The notes below the pieces were generated by a model. It was not told where the DNA came from, searched no databases, and worked only from the letters and a program-made list of their open reading frames with translations. A program made the position numbers and the translations under genes. A DNA stretch of 64,000 nt from Acidobacteriota bacterium. GTDB lineage: Bacteria; Acidobacteriota; Terriglobia; Terriglobales; Acidobacteriaceae. The stretch lies in contig JAJYVF010000003.1 in the NCBI GenBank assembly GCA_021792135.1, positions 62,001 to 126,000 on the forward strand, written 5' to 3'. Shown one piece after another: positions 1 to 8,683 of the stretch. Positions within the stretch are counted from its first letter, which is position 1; each line of letters starts with the position of its first letter.

Positions 1-586
1 TTTGCTTCTGGTAAAGACTGCAGAGAAGCTCCGACACCCGTTTCCCTTCCGCGTACACGCTGGCGGGATCTAAAGGATCGGGCGCCCCGGCGTAGCTCTC
101 CGGGACGTGCGTAAGCTCCGGGGGCTGTTTTCCATAGACTGCGCCCGAGCTGGTCAGGAGGAACTTCTTTGCCCCGCAGGCAGCGGCGAATTCGAGAGTC
201 CGCTCCGTTCCCGCGATGATGGTGGAGAGCATCTCGAGAGGAGCTTCCGCAGCCTGCCTGGCACTGGCTTCGGTCGCTGCGTGAATTACGAAGCCGTAGG
301 ATCCGCCGGGAAAGGAGAAACTGCGCGCATCGCCGAAGAGCAGATGCAGGGCGGGATCGTAGGCAAGGTGGGGGCACTTCTTCGCAAACGATTCGGGGTT
401 GCGCGTCAAAACCGTGACTTCTGCTCCCAGGCTTAGTTCGCGATTGATGTGGCAAAAGCTTTCCAGTAACCAGCAGCCAAAGAAGCCTGTTCCGCCGGTG
501 ATAAAGAGCCGCTCGCCGCGCATTTCCTGCCATAACTCCCGGGTCTTCGCAGCGATCAGCTCCAAATCCGGGGCAAGCTTGTTCAT
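1..586 (-). CDS. NAD-dependent epimerase/dehydratase, 3' end cut by window edge
   Basis: Extended-SDR sugar-nucleotide enzyme; the first 195 residues are visible and the C-terminus lies beyond position 1. Seen: the nucleotide-binding glycine motif TGGTGFFG near residues 30-37, an HAATEAS segment, the SSGAVYG strand, and the active-site YAEGK (YxxxK) motif near the end. The start ATG (584-586) is the only suitable Met before the Rossmann motif. It is the last visible gene of the minus-strand operon rfbH / TPP enzyme / HAD / NeuB-like, 68 bp downstream of the NeuB-like gene. By family it could reduce or epimerise the keto group of the CDP-sugar made by its neighbours (the role of a final reductase in dideoxyhexose pathways); the exact substrate is inference. 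Confidence 0.85.
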   Translation of the reverse strand, partial: MNKLAPDLELIAAKTRELWQEMRGERLFITGGTGFFGCWLLESFCHINRELSLGAEVTVLTRNPESFAKKCPHLAYDPALHLLFGDARSFSFPGGSYGFVIHAATEASARQAAEAPLEMLSTIIAGTERTLEFAAACGAKKFLLTSSGAVYGKQPPELTHVPESYAGAPDPLDPASVYAEGKRVSELLCSLYQKQ

Positions 587-654
587 GGTGATGGGTCCGT
601 CGTCACGACACAGAGTTGGGTGCTTCGCAGCAGAACATTCTGTCTCCGTCCTGA

Positions 655-1749
655 TCAGCTCTCGACGTCGAGGCCGCGCTGATAAATGATTTTCCGCAGG
701 GAAGGAATCTGCGAGTAGGGGCTTTCGATATCGTCGATCCTGACAGGATCATCCTTCCTAATCGGCTTCAGCAGCATCTCCCCTCGCATCAGTTCCCGAC
801 AGGAAAGCTGTCCTTTCTGCAGCGGAATCGCCAGGTAGACATCGTCATCCATCAGGCAATGCCCTTCGGGCAGGTCGGTCTTTGCATAGACACCGCGGAC
901 CAGCGCATCGAGATATTCGATCTCCTTCCTGGGCGGAATGCGCTTCTGTGTTCCCGGGGCTCCGCACATTTCCTTCGCTTTATGGAAGGCCTTGAACCAT
1001 TCATCGAGCTGATGGGGAAGACTGCAGTAAGACGAAACCTTCATGCCGTCGGTCTGGATGTCGATGTGGCGTTCGAACATTCGGGCTCCCTTGGCATAGG
1101 CGATCAGCATCGAACTGGTCCAGTCTCTGTACTCGTGCGTGGAGAAGCCGATGGTGTTGCGCGGATAACGGTTGCGGAGAAAATCGATCTGGTTCAACTC
1201 CAGCTCCGCGTCTTCCGATGGGTAGATGGACACGCAGTGATTGATTCCCAGGGGAATGTTCCGGTTCGAGAAGAACGTTACGATGTCGTCCATATCCTTC
1301 AGAGACGAGCCGCCCGTGGAAACAATGACCGGCTTCTTGGTCCTGGCAATCTTTTCGATCAGAGCCCAGTCGTTGAGATCGGAGCTGGCGATCTTGATGA
1401 TCGGAATCCCCAGCTCCATGCACAGGTCAACAGAACTCTCGTCAAAAGGAGTAGCGGTCGCAGTGAATCCTGCCTGGCGGATTGCCCTTACGAGAACGGC
1501 ATATTCTTCGTGGCTCAGACGCGTATCCAGCGTCTTCCTGACATAGCGAAGGTCTTTGCGGTCAATGAAATGTTTATGAATGAACGAATCGACGTCGCGA
1601 AACTGGAGCTTGATCGTGGCTCTGACGTTGTTGAACCGAACCACCTGCGAATACGCGGCGACGATCTTCAGGCCACGCTCGAGATTGCCGAGATGATTAT
1701 TGGCCATCTCCAGCACAAAAAGGTCTTCGAAGATATCCTTGTCAATCAC
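655..1749 (-). CDS. N-acetylneuraminate synthase (NeuB/SpsE) family protein
   Basis: 364 aa. The family condenses phosphoenolpyruvate with an aldose to form nonulosonic (sialic-type) acids. Seen: a NeuB TIM-barrel opening (VLEMANNHLGN, residues about 13-23), the TPFDESSVD strand, IKIASSDLND, VSTGGSSLKD, INHCVSIYPS, IGFSTHEYRD, a FERHID metal-site segment, and a C-terminal SAF-like antifreeze domain (about 295-350) typical of full-length NeuB proteins. The start is GTG at 1747-1749, overlapping the HAD gene stop by 4 bp (translational coupling). It lacks companion genes for CMP-sialic acid synthesis (no neuA, neuC or pseudaminic genes in view), so its acceptor is likely an unusual aldose from the same operon. 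The specific product is inference. Confidence 0.85.
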   Translation of the reverse strand: MIDKDIFEDLFVLEMANNHLGNLERGLKIVAAYSQVVRFNNVRATIKLQFRDVDSFIHKHFIDRKDLRYVRKTLDTRLSHEEYAVLVRAIRQAGFTATATPFDESSVDLCMELGIPIIKIASSDLNDWALIEKIARTKKPVIVSTGGSSLKDMDDIVTFFSNRNIPLGINHCVSIYPSEDAELELNQIDFLRNRYPRNTIGFSTHEYRDWTSSMLIAYAKGARMFERHIDIQTDGMKVSSYCSLPHQLDEWFKAFHKAKEMCGAPGTQKRIPPRKEIEYLDALVRGVYAKTDLPEGHCLMDDDVYLAIPLQKGQLSCRELMRGEMLLKPIRKDDPVRIDDIESPYSQIPSLRKIIYQRGLDVES

Positions 1750-2408
1750 ACGAGCTCCTCTGCCGCCAATGGCATGAATTGTAAGAAATCCTCCAGCCTG
1801 CAGGATACGGGCACAGAGGCGACGTCGACCGTCCCGTACCCATGAGCCATATGGATAAATGGAATGCCGACTGCGGCCGCTGCTTCGGCGTCATCGATTG
1901 TATCGCCCACCATCGCGCAGTCCTCCGGACCCATGCCGCGGCCGGTCAGAACATCTCTGATCATTTCTTCCTTCCCGGAATAAGCCGGAAGCCGCGAGTC
2001 ACGGGTGACAATCGCCTCAAAGATATCGAGAATCTCTTCCCTCTCCAGAATTCGCACGGAGATCTGACTGGGCTTGTTGGAGATTACAAAGAGCCGAAAT
2101 CCCCGCTCGCGCATTTCCCGGAGGACGCGGACAGCCCCGGGGAAGCAGGCCGTCTGTTGCCAGCCTTCGCTGTCGTAGTCCCTGCGAAAAGCAAGCTCGA
2201 GAGCGTCCAGAATGGATTCATCCTGAACGCTCCCGACTCTGGCGAGGATGGTCCGGATGGGCGGACCGACGATCTCCCGCAGACTGCCCTGCGGCACCGG
2301 AAGATCACAACCGGCAAAGGCCGCGCGGACCGAACTCTCAATCCCGGGAAGTGAATCCAGAATGGTGCCGTCCAGATCGAACAGCACGCAGCGGGGCAGC
2401 CGAACCAT
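1746..2408 (-). CDS. HAD-superfamily phosphatase (Gph-like)
   Basis: 220 aa. Haloacid-dehalogenase-fold hydrolase of the phosphoglycolate phosphatase/beta-phosphoglucomutase type. Motif I FDLDGTILDS (residues 10-19), helical cap after residue 20, motif II FVISNKPS, motif III lysine in the SGKEEM segment and motif IV MVGDTIDDAEAA are all present, so it should be active. The ATG lies immediately after the TPP-enzyme stop (TGA-ATG) and its own stop overlaps the NeuB-like start. In nonulosonic-acid pathways a phosphatase follows the PEP condensation to remove a phosphate; the same role here is inferred from operon position. Confidence 0.85.
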   Translation of the reverse strand: MVRLPRCVLFDLDGTILDSLPGIESSVRAAFAGCDLPVPQGSLREIVGPPIRTILARVGSVQDESILDALELAFRRDYDSEGWQQTACFPGAVRVLREMRERGFRLFVISNKPSQISVRILEREEILDIFEAIVTRDSRLPAYSGKEEMIRDVLTGRGMGPEDCAMVGDTIDDAEAAAAVGIPFIHMAHGYGTVDVASVPVSCRLEDFLQFMPLAAEELV

Positions 2409-4208
2409 TCACTTCCCGTCCTTAACCAACATGTTCATGGCCAGCTCCTCGGGCGGAAGGAACGGATACATATCTTCAAGGCTGGGCGTGAGGATTTTGC
2501 CGTCGGGCAGGATCCGCGAGCGGAGGCGCGGCTCGAATTCCTGCGCCTGGTCCAGATGGACGTCAAACAGGGCAGGCCCCGGCTGGTCCAGTTCGCGCCG
2601 AACAATTTCAAGATCGGCAACCTTCTCGATCGTGAAGGACGGGATGCCGTAGGCGTCGCCGACCCGGATCATCTGAGGAAAAGTAACTCCGCTTGCGGGA
2701 CCTTCGCCAATCCTGCGGCCATGGAAGAATCCGGTTTGCGTCTGCCGGATGGATAGGTATCCGCCGTTGTTCAGCACGAAGAGCTTCACCGGCAGGTTAT
2801 AACCAACCACCGTCTGAAGCTCCTGCACGTTCATCTGCAGGGAACCGTCTCCGGCGATGCAAATCGTGCGTCCTCCCCTCGCGACCGCGACCCCGATCGC
2901 CGCGGGGAGGTCATAGCCCATCGAAGCCGACCCTGAGTTGGAGATCAGCCGCTGACCCATCTTCAATTGCGCAGCCTGGTAGGGGACGATGCAGGCCGTC
3001 GCGTTTCCACAGACCACGGCGTCATCGGCCGCAAGCAGGTCAAAGAGCCGGTCGATGAAGTCGTAGGGGTTCAGGGGTGGTCCGGGTACCCGCTGCCGGG
3101 GCTGCACGACCGGATATCTCTCTCTCCAGAGGCGCGCGTGACACAGCCATTCCTTATGGGTCGACCTGGCAGTCCCCGAGGATCCAAGCTGCCGCGCCAT
3201 CTCCGCCAGGAAGATCTTCAGATCGCAGTGAATCGGGATATCCGGCTGGTGCAGCGGCTTTCGCAGCTCTGCGGCATCCACGTCGACCTGGATCTTCGTG
3301 GCAAACCGGGCAAAGGAATCCCAGTTATAGCTGGTCTGGCGAATGTTGAGACGCGAACCAAGAACCAGCAGAAGATCGGAGTTCTGGACGGTGAAGTTAC
3401 CGGCGCGCTCGCCAATGGTCCCCGGCCGCCCGCAAAACAGCTCGTCATTGCTGCCGATCAGATCGTGCGTCCACGCCGTAACGACGGGAATGCGCAAGGC
3501 GCGGATCACCTGCTCAAATTCGGGCAGAGCGCCGGAGAGCCGGACCCCGCTGCCCGCGAAGATAACTGGGCGTTCCGCGCCGCCAATCCGTGCCAGGACA
3601 TCCGCAACCTGCGCTTTCACGGCTGCCGGGTCGAACGCCAGCTCATCTTCGGAAGGATCGTAATGGCGAAGTTTTTCCGGATCGATCTGTGCCGACTGCA
3701 CGTCCACCGGAATATCGAGCCAGCAGGGGCCGGGACGCCCCGACTGCGCAAGATGCCAGGCGCGTTCGAGGTGATACGCGATCGACTCCGGCTCATTCAC
3801 AAACACGGCATACTTTACGATGCCCCGGACCATGCGAATAATATCGACTTCCTGATCGCCTAACTGGCGAAGATCGGTGAGCCCATAGGTGGCCATGCAG
3901 GTTTCGCGCTTGACCTGCCCGGAAAGGATGAGCATCGGGATCGAATCCGTCCACGCGCCGAAGACGCCATTGAGCGCGTTGATGCCTCCCGGTCCTGTGG
4001 TCACATTGAGAACGCCGGGGGTGCGCGTGATGCGGGCATACCCTTCGGCAGCCATGGCAGCAGCCTGCTCATGGTGCGTGCAGACATAACGGAGTCCGCT
4101 CGTCGCGACGGAGTCGTTCAGATGCATCGCGCCGCCACCGGTAATGAGGAACACGTGGCGCGCGCCCCAATCCCGCAGCCGGCCAAAAATGTAATCGGAA
4201 AGCTTCAT
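2409..4208 (-). CDS. TPP-dependent acetolactate-synthase-like enzyme
   Basis: 599 aa thiamine-diphosphate enzyme with the three domains of the acetohydroxyacid synthase family: N-terminal PYR domain (about 1-165) with the cofactor-activating Glu47 in THHEQAA, a central domain (about 190-330), and a C-terminal PP domain with the GDGSLQ...NNGG metal/diphosphate motif near residues 450-480. The ATG overlaps the rfbH stop by 4 bp. Biosynthetic AHAS would sit with ilv genes; here it is inside a CDP-sugar operon. In Yersinia, the related YerE transfers a two-carbon acetyl unit from pyruvate to C4 of CDP-3,6-dideoxy-4-ketoglucose, and that is the best model for this gene. Function as a YerE-like branching enzyme is inference. 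Confidence 0.85.
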   Translation of the reverse strand: MKLSDYIFGRLRDWGARHVFLITGGGAMHLNDSVATSGLRYVCTHHEQAAAMAAEGYARITRTPGVLNVTTGPGGINALNGVFGAWTDSIPMLILSGQVKRETCMATYGLTDLRQLGDQEVDIIRMVRGIVKYAVFVNEPESIAYHLERAWHLAQSGRPGPCWLDIPVDVQSAQIDPEKLRHYDPSEDELAFDPAAVKAQVADVLARIGGAERPVIFAGSGVRLSGALPEFEQVIRALRIPVVTAWTHDLIGSNDELFCGRPGTIGERAGNFTVQNSDLLLVLGSRLNIRQTSYNWDSFARFATKIQVDVDAAELRKPLHQPDIPIHCDLKIFLAEMARQLGSSGTARSTHKEWLCHARLWRERYPVVQPRQRVPGPPLNPYDFIDRLFDLLAADDAVVCGNATACIVPYQAAQLKMGQRLISNSGSASMGYDLPAAIGVAVARGGRTICIAGDGSLQMNVQELQTVVGYNLPVKLFVLNNGGYLSIRQTQTGFFHGRRIGEGPASGVTFPQMIRVGDAYGIPSFTIEKVADLEIVRRELDQPGPALFDVHLDQAQEFEPRLRSRILPDGKILTPSLEDMYPFLPPEELAMNMLVKDGK

Positions 4209-5557
4209 AGGGTCTGAGGCGTGGGAAGCAGCGAAAGGGATCGGGCGGAAGCCGCAAATTCAGCCACTGCGCCGGCCATATAATCGAGCATCGGCCTGGT
4301 CAGCCCCGGATAGACGCCGAGCCACAAAACCTGGTTCATCACGAAATCGCTGTTGGGAAGATCGCCGACCACGCGATACGGCCAGCCTTGGTAGGCGGGC
4401 TGACGGATCAGATTGCCGCCGAAGAGCAGGCGTGTGGCGATCTTTTTGTCCTCGAGACAGCGCGTGAACTCCTCACGGCTGAAGGGCGCATCCTCGCGAA
4501 CCGCAAGGGGAAATCCGAACCAGGAGGGATCCGAGCCCGGGGTTGCCTCGGGCAGCAGGAAGTACTCCTCCAGCGGCTTCAGCGCATGGCAGAGGTACTG
4601 GAAATTCTCCTTGCGGCGAGCGATGAAGTCCGGCAATTTCGCGAGCTGCGAGAGGCCGAGCGCCGCCTGCATGTCGGTCGCCTTCAGGTTGTAGCCGACA
4701 TGGGAATACGTGTATTTGTGGTCGTATCCGCAGGGCAGGTTGCCCAGTTGCCAGTCGAAGCGCTTGCCGCAGGTGTTCTCCTTACCCGGAGCGCACCAGC
4801 AGTCGCGGCCCCAGTCGCGGAAGGACTCGATCAGAACCTGAAGGTTCGGCTTGTCGGTCAGCACGGCGCCGCCTTCTCCCATGGTGATGTGGTGGGCGGG
4901 GTAGAAGCTGACGGTGGCGATATCGCCGAAGGTGCCGACCCTGCGTCCTTTCCAGGTCGATCCGAGCGCGTCGCAGCAGTCTTCGATCAGCCACAGATTA
5001 TGTTTTCCGACGAATGCCATGACGGCATCCAGATCGAAGACGTTTCCCAGCGTGTGGGCCACCATCACGGCCTTCGTCTTCTCGCTGCGCGCTGCTTCGA
5101 GCTGGCTGACGTCGATCTCGTAGCCCGGTATGGTGACGTCCACGAAAACGGGAACCAGGCGGTTCTGGAAAATCGGATTTACCGTTGTGGGAAATCCCGC
5201 GGCGACGGTGATCACCTCATCGCCGGGCATCAGGCGCCGATCTCCCAGCCTGGGCGAGGTCAGCGCGCTGAGGGCGACCAGGTTGGCAGACGATCCTGAG
5301 TTGACGAGCGAGGCCGAGCGCACACCGACAAAGCGCGCCAGCCGGCGTTCAAACTCCCCTGCGAAGCGCCCGGTCGTGAACCAACAGTCGAGAGCCGCAT
5401 CGACAACCGAGGCGAGATCCTGGTCATTGATCACCTTGCCAGAAACCGGAACCGGCGACTCACCCGGATGAAAGTCCCGTGCGGGGAAGGCCTCGGCAAA
5501 GTACTCGGCAGACAGGTTCAGTATTTGCTGCCGAAGCTGTGCGGCTCTGCTGGTCAT
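4205..5557 (-). CDS. rfbH: CDP-4-keto-6-deoxy-D-glucose 3-dehydrase (E1)
   Basis: 450 aa DegT/DnrJ/EryC1/StrS aminotransferase-fold enzyme of the E1 type, which uses PMP and a [2Fe-2S] cluster to remove the C3 hydroxyl. Diagnostic residues are seen: the PLP lysine is replaced by His in [15 protein letters not shown] (His222/223), and cluster cysteines occur at C194/195, C253, C255 and C263 ([14 protein letters not shown]). The start at 5557 is preferred over an in-frame upstream Met at 5656 because family homology begins with [12 protein letters not shown] and the longer form would run toward the divergent rfbF start. No E3 (AscD/RfbI-type) reductase is in the window, so the electron donor must be encoded elsewhere. 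Confidence 0.95.
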   Translation of the reverse strand: MTSRAAQLRQQILNLSAEYFAEAFPARDFHPGESPVPVSGKVINDQDLASVVDAALDCWFTTGRFAGEFERRLARFVGVRSASLVNSGSSANLVALSALTSPRLGDRRLMPGDEVITVAAGFPTTVNPIFQNRLVPVFVDVTIPGYEIDVSQLEAARSEKTKAVMVAHTLGNVFDLDAVMAFVGKHNLWLIEDCCDALGSTWKGRRVGTFGDIATVSFYPAHHITMGEGGAVLTDKPNLQVLIESFRDWGRDCWCAPGKENTCGKRFDWQLGNLPCGYDHKYTYSHVGYNLKATDMQAALGLSQLAKLPDFIARRKENFQYLCHALKPLEEYFLLPEATPGSDPSWFGFPLAVREDAPFSREEFTRCLEDKKIATRLLFGGNLIRQPAYQGWPYRVVGDLPNSDFVMNQVLWLGVYPGLTRPMLDYMAGAVAEFAASARSLSLLPTPQTL

Positions 5558-5684
5558 CGGGGTCCTGGTCAAAGGATACACAATCGGAAACCGGCAGTGT
5601 ACTGTATTGATTTGGAGACAGTTCCGGTCTGATTCGCTGCTCCGGGGCCGGAGCATCCTCTGGCGGTTTCAGCAAAGGAATGGA

Positions 5685-6455
5685 ATGAAAGCGGTTATTC
5701 TGGCGGGAGGTCTGGGAACCCGCCTCAGCGAGGAGACAGGGGTTCGCCCCAAGCCGATGGTGGAGATCGGCGGGCGGCCGATCCTCTGGCACATTCTTAA
5801 GATCTATTCGCAGCATGGAATCAATGATTTCATCGTTTGCTGCGGATATAAGGGCTATCTCATCAAGGAGTACTTTGCTAACTACTTCCTGCACATGTCC
5901 GACGTTACTTTCGACATGAAGGAGAACCGAATGCAGGTCCATCAGAGCGTTGCCGAGCCCTGGCACGTGACGCTGGTGGACACCGGAGATAACGCCGGGA
6001 CGGGCGGGCGGCTCAAGCGGGTAGGTTCGTATCTTGACGGCGAAGAGGCCTTCTGTATGACGTATGGGGATGGGGTCGGCGATGTGGACATTTCGGCAAC
6101 CATCGCCTTTCACCGCCGGCACGGAAAACAGGTGACACTGACCGCCGTACAACCGCCGGCGCGTTTTGGCGCACTGGAAATCGAGGGAACGTCGATCACG
6201 TCGTTCCAGGAGAAACCCCAGGGAGAGGGCGGATGGATCAATGGCGGCTTTTTCGTCCTGTGTCCCAATGTTCTGAGCGAAATCCACCACGAGGCATGGA
6301 TGTTTGAACGGCAGCCACTCGAGAGTCTTTCCTCCCAGGGTCAGGTGGAGGCGTATCTGCACCGCGGATTCTGGCAGGCCATGGATACCCTGCGCGACAA
6401 ACAACGGCTGGAGGACCTGTGGGCCAGCGGGAGGGCGCCATGGAAGACATGGTGA
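5685..6455 (+). CDS. rfbF: Glucose-1-phosphate cytidylyltransferase
   Basis: 256 aa. Forms CDP-glucose from CTP and glucose 1-phosphate, the first step of all CDP-dideoxyhexose pathways. Seen: nucleotidyltransferase signature MKAVILAGGLGTRLSEET at the N-terminus, KPMVEIGGRPILWHI, the characteristic FIVCCGYKGYLIKEYF, and YGDGVGDVDI with the metal-binding Asp. The ATG at 5685 has an AAAGGA ribosome site about 5 bp upstream; an earlier in-frame Met at 5607 would add unmatched residues. It is divergent from rfbH across a 127 bp intergenic region, and its 3' end overlaps the start of rfbG. Confidence 0.96.
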   Translation: MKAVILAGGLGTRLSEETGVRPKPMVEIGGRPILWHILKIYSQHGINDFIVCCGYKGYLIKEYFANYFLHMSDVTFDMKENRMQVHQSVAEPWHVTLVDTGDNAGTGGRLKRVGSYLDGEEAFCMTYGDGVGDVDISATIAFHRRHGKQVTLTAVQPPARFGALEIEGTSITSFQEKPQGEGGWINGGFFVLCPNVLSEIHHEAWMFERQPLESLSSQGQVEAYLHRGFWQAMDTLRDKQRLEDLWASGRAPWKTW

Positions 6456-7513
6456 ATCCGTGGCAGGGGCGGCGCGTCTTCCTCACCGGGCACACCGGCT
6501 TTAAGGGCGGCTGGCTGTCGCTGTGGCTGGCCAGCCGGGGGGCGCAGATTCGCGGATATGCGCTGGAGCCCTCCACCGAGCCGAACATGTTCACCGTGGC
6601 CTCGGTTGGCCGGGTCATCGAGGATTTGCGCGGAGACACCCGCGACCTTCCGAAGCTGCAGGCCTCGATGGTCGAATTCGCGCCTGAGGTCGTGTTCCAT
6701 CTGGCGGCCCAGCCGCTGGTGCGGCACTCCTATATCGATCCGCTGGGCACCTATTCGACCAATGTGATGGGCACCGCGCACGTGATGGAGGCGATCCGCA
6801 ACACGCCCAGCGTGCGCGCCGTGGTCTGCATCACGACGGACAAGTGCTATCACAATCAGGAGTGGGTCTGGGCGTACCGCGAGACGGATGCGCTGGGCGG
6901 TCATGATCCGTATTCCTCGAGCAAAGCCTGCGCGGAGATGGTGGCTGCGGCGTATCGCAGCTCCTTTTTCCCGGTTGACCGGCTGAGTGAACACCAGGTG
7001 CTGCTGGCGACGGTGCGGGCCGGAAACGTGATCGGCGGCGGAGACTGGTCGGGGTACCGGCTCATTCCAGATCTGATCCGCGGATTCGAGGCTGGCGAGC
7101 CGGTTCTGATCCGGCGCCCGGGGGCGGTTCGGCCCTGGCAGCATGTCCTGGAGCCGCTCAGCGGCTATATCCTGCTCGCCGAGAAGCTGCTTGCCAGAAA
7201 TGCCGGTCTGGCATCGGCCTTTAACTTCGGCCCGCAAGACGAAGATACATGGCCTGTGGAACGCATCGCCGACGAGGTGGCAGGGCTTTGGGGCGAAGGC
7301 GCATCGTGGGTGCGGGATTCAGCTCCCACTCCGCACGAGGATCATCTCCTGCGGCTGGATGCGAGCCGGGCCCGGTTCGAGCTTGGCTGGCGACCGCGGC
7401 TGAGGATCGAGACCGCGCTCGAGTGGAGCGTGGCCTGGTACCGCGCGCGCAAGCAGGGCAGGAACATGACCGAATTCACATGGAAGCAGATCGCCGATTA
7501 CGAGAAGCTCTGA
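6440..7513 (+). CDS. rfbG: CDP-glucose 4,6-dehydratase
   Basis: 357 aa extended SDR enzyme making CDP-4-keto-6-deoxy-D-glucose. Seen: NAD-binding VFLTGHTGFKGGWLS near residues 13-27 (the GHTGFKG form is typical of RfbG), HLAAQPLVR, TTDKCYHN and the catalytic YSSSKACAE motif (YxxxK), RAGNVIGGGDWS, and RPWQHVLEPLSGY. The ATG at 6440 is preceded by GGAGGGCGCC; starts at 6419 and 6449 are also possible. It overlaps rfbF by 16 bp, so the two are co-translated. It ends convergently 13 bp from the FkbM methyltransferase. Confidence 0.96.
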   Translation: MEDMVNPWQGRRVFLTGHTGFKGGWLSLWLASRGAQIRGYALEPSTEPNMFTVASVGRVIEDLRGDTRDLPKLQASMVEFAPEVVFHLAAQPLVRHSYIDPLGTYSTNVMGTAHVMEAIRNTPSVRAVVCITTDKCYHNQEWVWAYRETDALGGHDPYSSSKACAEMVAAAYRSSFFPVDRLSEHQVLLATVRAGNVIGGGDWSGYRLIPDLIRGFEAGEPVLIRRPGAVRPWQHVLEPLSGYILLAEKLLARNAGLASAFNFGPQDEDTWPVERIADEVAGLWGEGASWVRDSAPTPHEDHLLRLDASRARFELGWRPRLRIETALEWSVAWYRARKQGRNMTEFTWKQIADYEKL

Positions 7514-7526
7514 ACCTGCGAACGGT

Positions 7527-8555
7527 TCAGTCCGGAAGGCAATAGCAGACGCAGTCCAGGCCATCGGCGTTGTAGGTACGCAATGTGAGGCGGGAGTCAG
7601 GCAACATTTCGTGGAGCTGAAGCGGCAGGCGCCACAGATGGTTGGGAGCGTGATACACGCAGACTGCCAGCTTCGGACGATGGCGGGTAATCGTCCTGCG
7701 TCCGCCTTCGAGGGCATCCGGTTCACTCCCTTCGATGTCGAGCTTGATGTAGGTCGGTGCGATATCTCCGAGCGCCTCATCCAGCGTAATGGTCTCAATG
7801 ACGCAGGTTCCAGTCTCCGAGATTCTCGATCCCGTGCCATCGATAAGCAGGCGAAGAGTCTCCCGTCGCGCGGCGGTGGCATAGGGCCGCAATGAGATTC
7901 GCTGGTCGCCGGCCACTACCCTCTGAAGAGAGGGGAAGTTTGCCGGATCCGGTTCGAAGGCGATGATCCGCGCGAACCGATCATGGCTGGCACGCCGGAA
8001 ATCCTCGATCGTATCGCCGTTGTAAGCCCCGCAATCCACAAAGACCTCATCTTCTTTGATCCGGAACAGATCGTCCGGAAAATACTGGACTCCGGGATCG
8101 ATCACCTGGCCGGACAAGTCGCCCTGCCGCAGCCGTACCTGCCTGTCAAATTCCTCGCGCCCCTGCGGATCGAGCAGTTCGCGGGCCCGCTCGATTTCTT
8201 TATGGTGCCCTGCATAATACTCGGGCTGTTCCCAGAGCAGATGGGGCAAGAGGGTATCTCTGTGCTCACGCAGAAGGGCAAAGAAGGGGATCACGCGCGG
8301 AGCCCCGAACGACCTGAGCTGCGCAATGCGATCCAGCATGCCTTCGGTGCGGCTGGGGTGCCAGATCGCGACAACAAAAGTTGCACGCGGATAGCACTGC
8401 ACGGCCGACTGCGGGGACTCCACCGGGATTCCCTCGACGCGGGAACCCCAGAGGGAGCGATTGTTGTCACAGAACAAGACCGGATGGACCGCCCTCGCAA
8501 CCCGCCGGCCGAGATTGCCGGCGCCGAAGACGACGAACTGATCAGACGAGGTCAT
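7527..8555 (-). CDS. FkbM-family methyltransferase with N-terminal Rossmann-like segment
   Basis: 342 aa. The C-terminal half is an FkbM SAM-dependent methyltransferase: VFVDCGAYNGDT SAM motif, FEPDPANFP, YIKLDIEGSE and the conserved tail AVCVYHAPNHLWRLP. The first 120 residues start FVVFGAGNLGRRVARAV, a nucleotide-binding-like loop also found in other sugar-modifying FkbM proteins. The start at 8555 is chosen because of the GGAGAAG ribosome site just upstream; an in-frame extension to 8687 is unlikely because it would overlap the upstream gene. It probably O-methylates a sugar of the surface polysaccharide. The target is unknown. Confidence 0.85.
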   Translation of the reverse strand: MTSSDQFVVFGAGNLGRRVARAVHPVLFCDNNRSLWGSRVEGIPVESPQSAVQCYPRATFVVAIWHPSRTEGMLDRIAQLRSFGAPRVIPFFALLREHRDTLLPHLLWEQPEYYAGHHKEIERARELLDPQGREEFDRQVRLRQGDLSGQVIDPGVQYFPDDLFRIKEDEVFVDCGAYNGDTIEDFRRASHDRFARIIAFEPDPANFPSLQRVVAGDQRISLRPYATAARRETLRLLIDGTGSRISETGTCVIETITLDEALGDIAPTYIKLDIEGSEPDALEGGRRTITRHRPKLAVCVYHAPNHLWRLPLQLHEMLPDSRLTLRTYNADGLDCVCYCLPD

Positions 8556-8589
8556 TGAATTCTTCTCCTCTCTGCGATGCAGAGGCGGG

Positions 8590-8615
8590 CCGCAGATATC
8601 CGCGGATATCTGCGG
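8590..8615. repeat. 26-bp perfect palindrome between two minus-strand genes
   Basis: Two contiguous 13-bp arms (CCGCAGATATCCG and its exact reverse complement) with no spacer, in the 128 bp between the GH28-like gene and the FkbM gene. There is no T-run on either side, so it is not a simple intrinsic terminator. It could be an operator, a cruciform or a processing hairpin that protects the downstream mRNA. Confidence 0.8.
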
Positions 8616-8683
8616 GAGGAGTACGGCTTGTCGGAAAGGGATTCTTCGGTCATGTAGTCGCCCGTTCAGGAAGCGGGAATTGC

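Noticed and set aside
2409-4208. Biosynthetic acetolactate synthase (ilvB)
   Set aside because: No ilvN/ilvC neighbours and full integration in a sugar-nucleotide operon make a valine/isoleucine role unlikely.
4205-5656. Longer rfbH start at 5656
   Set aside because: It runs back toward the rfbF promoter and adds 33 residues unlike the family.
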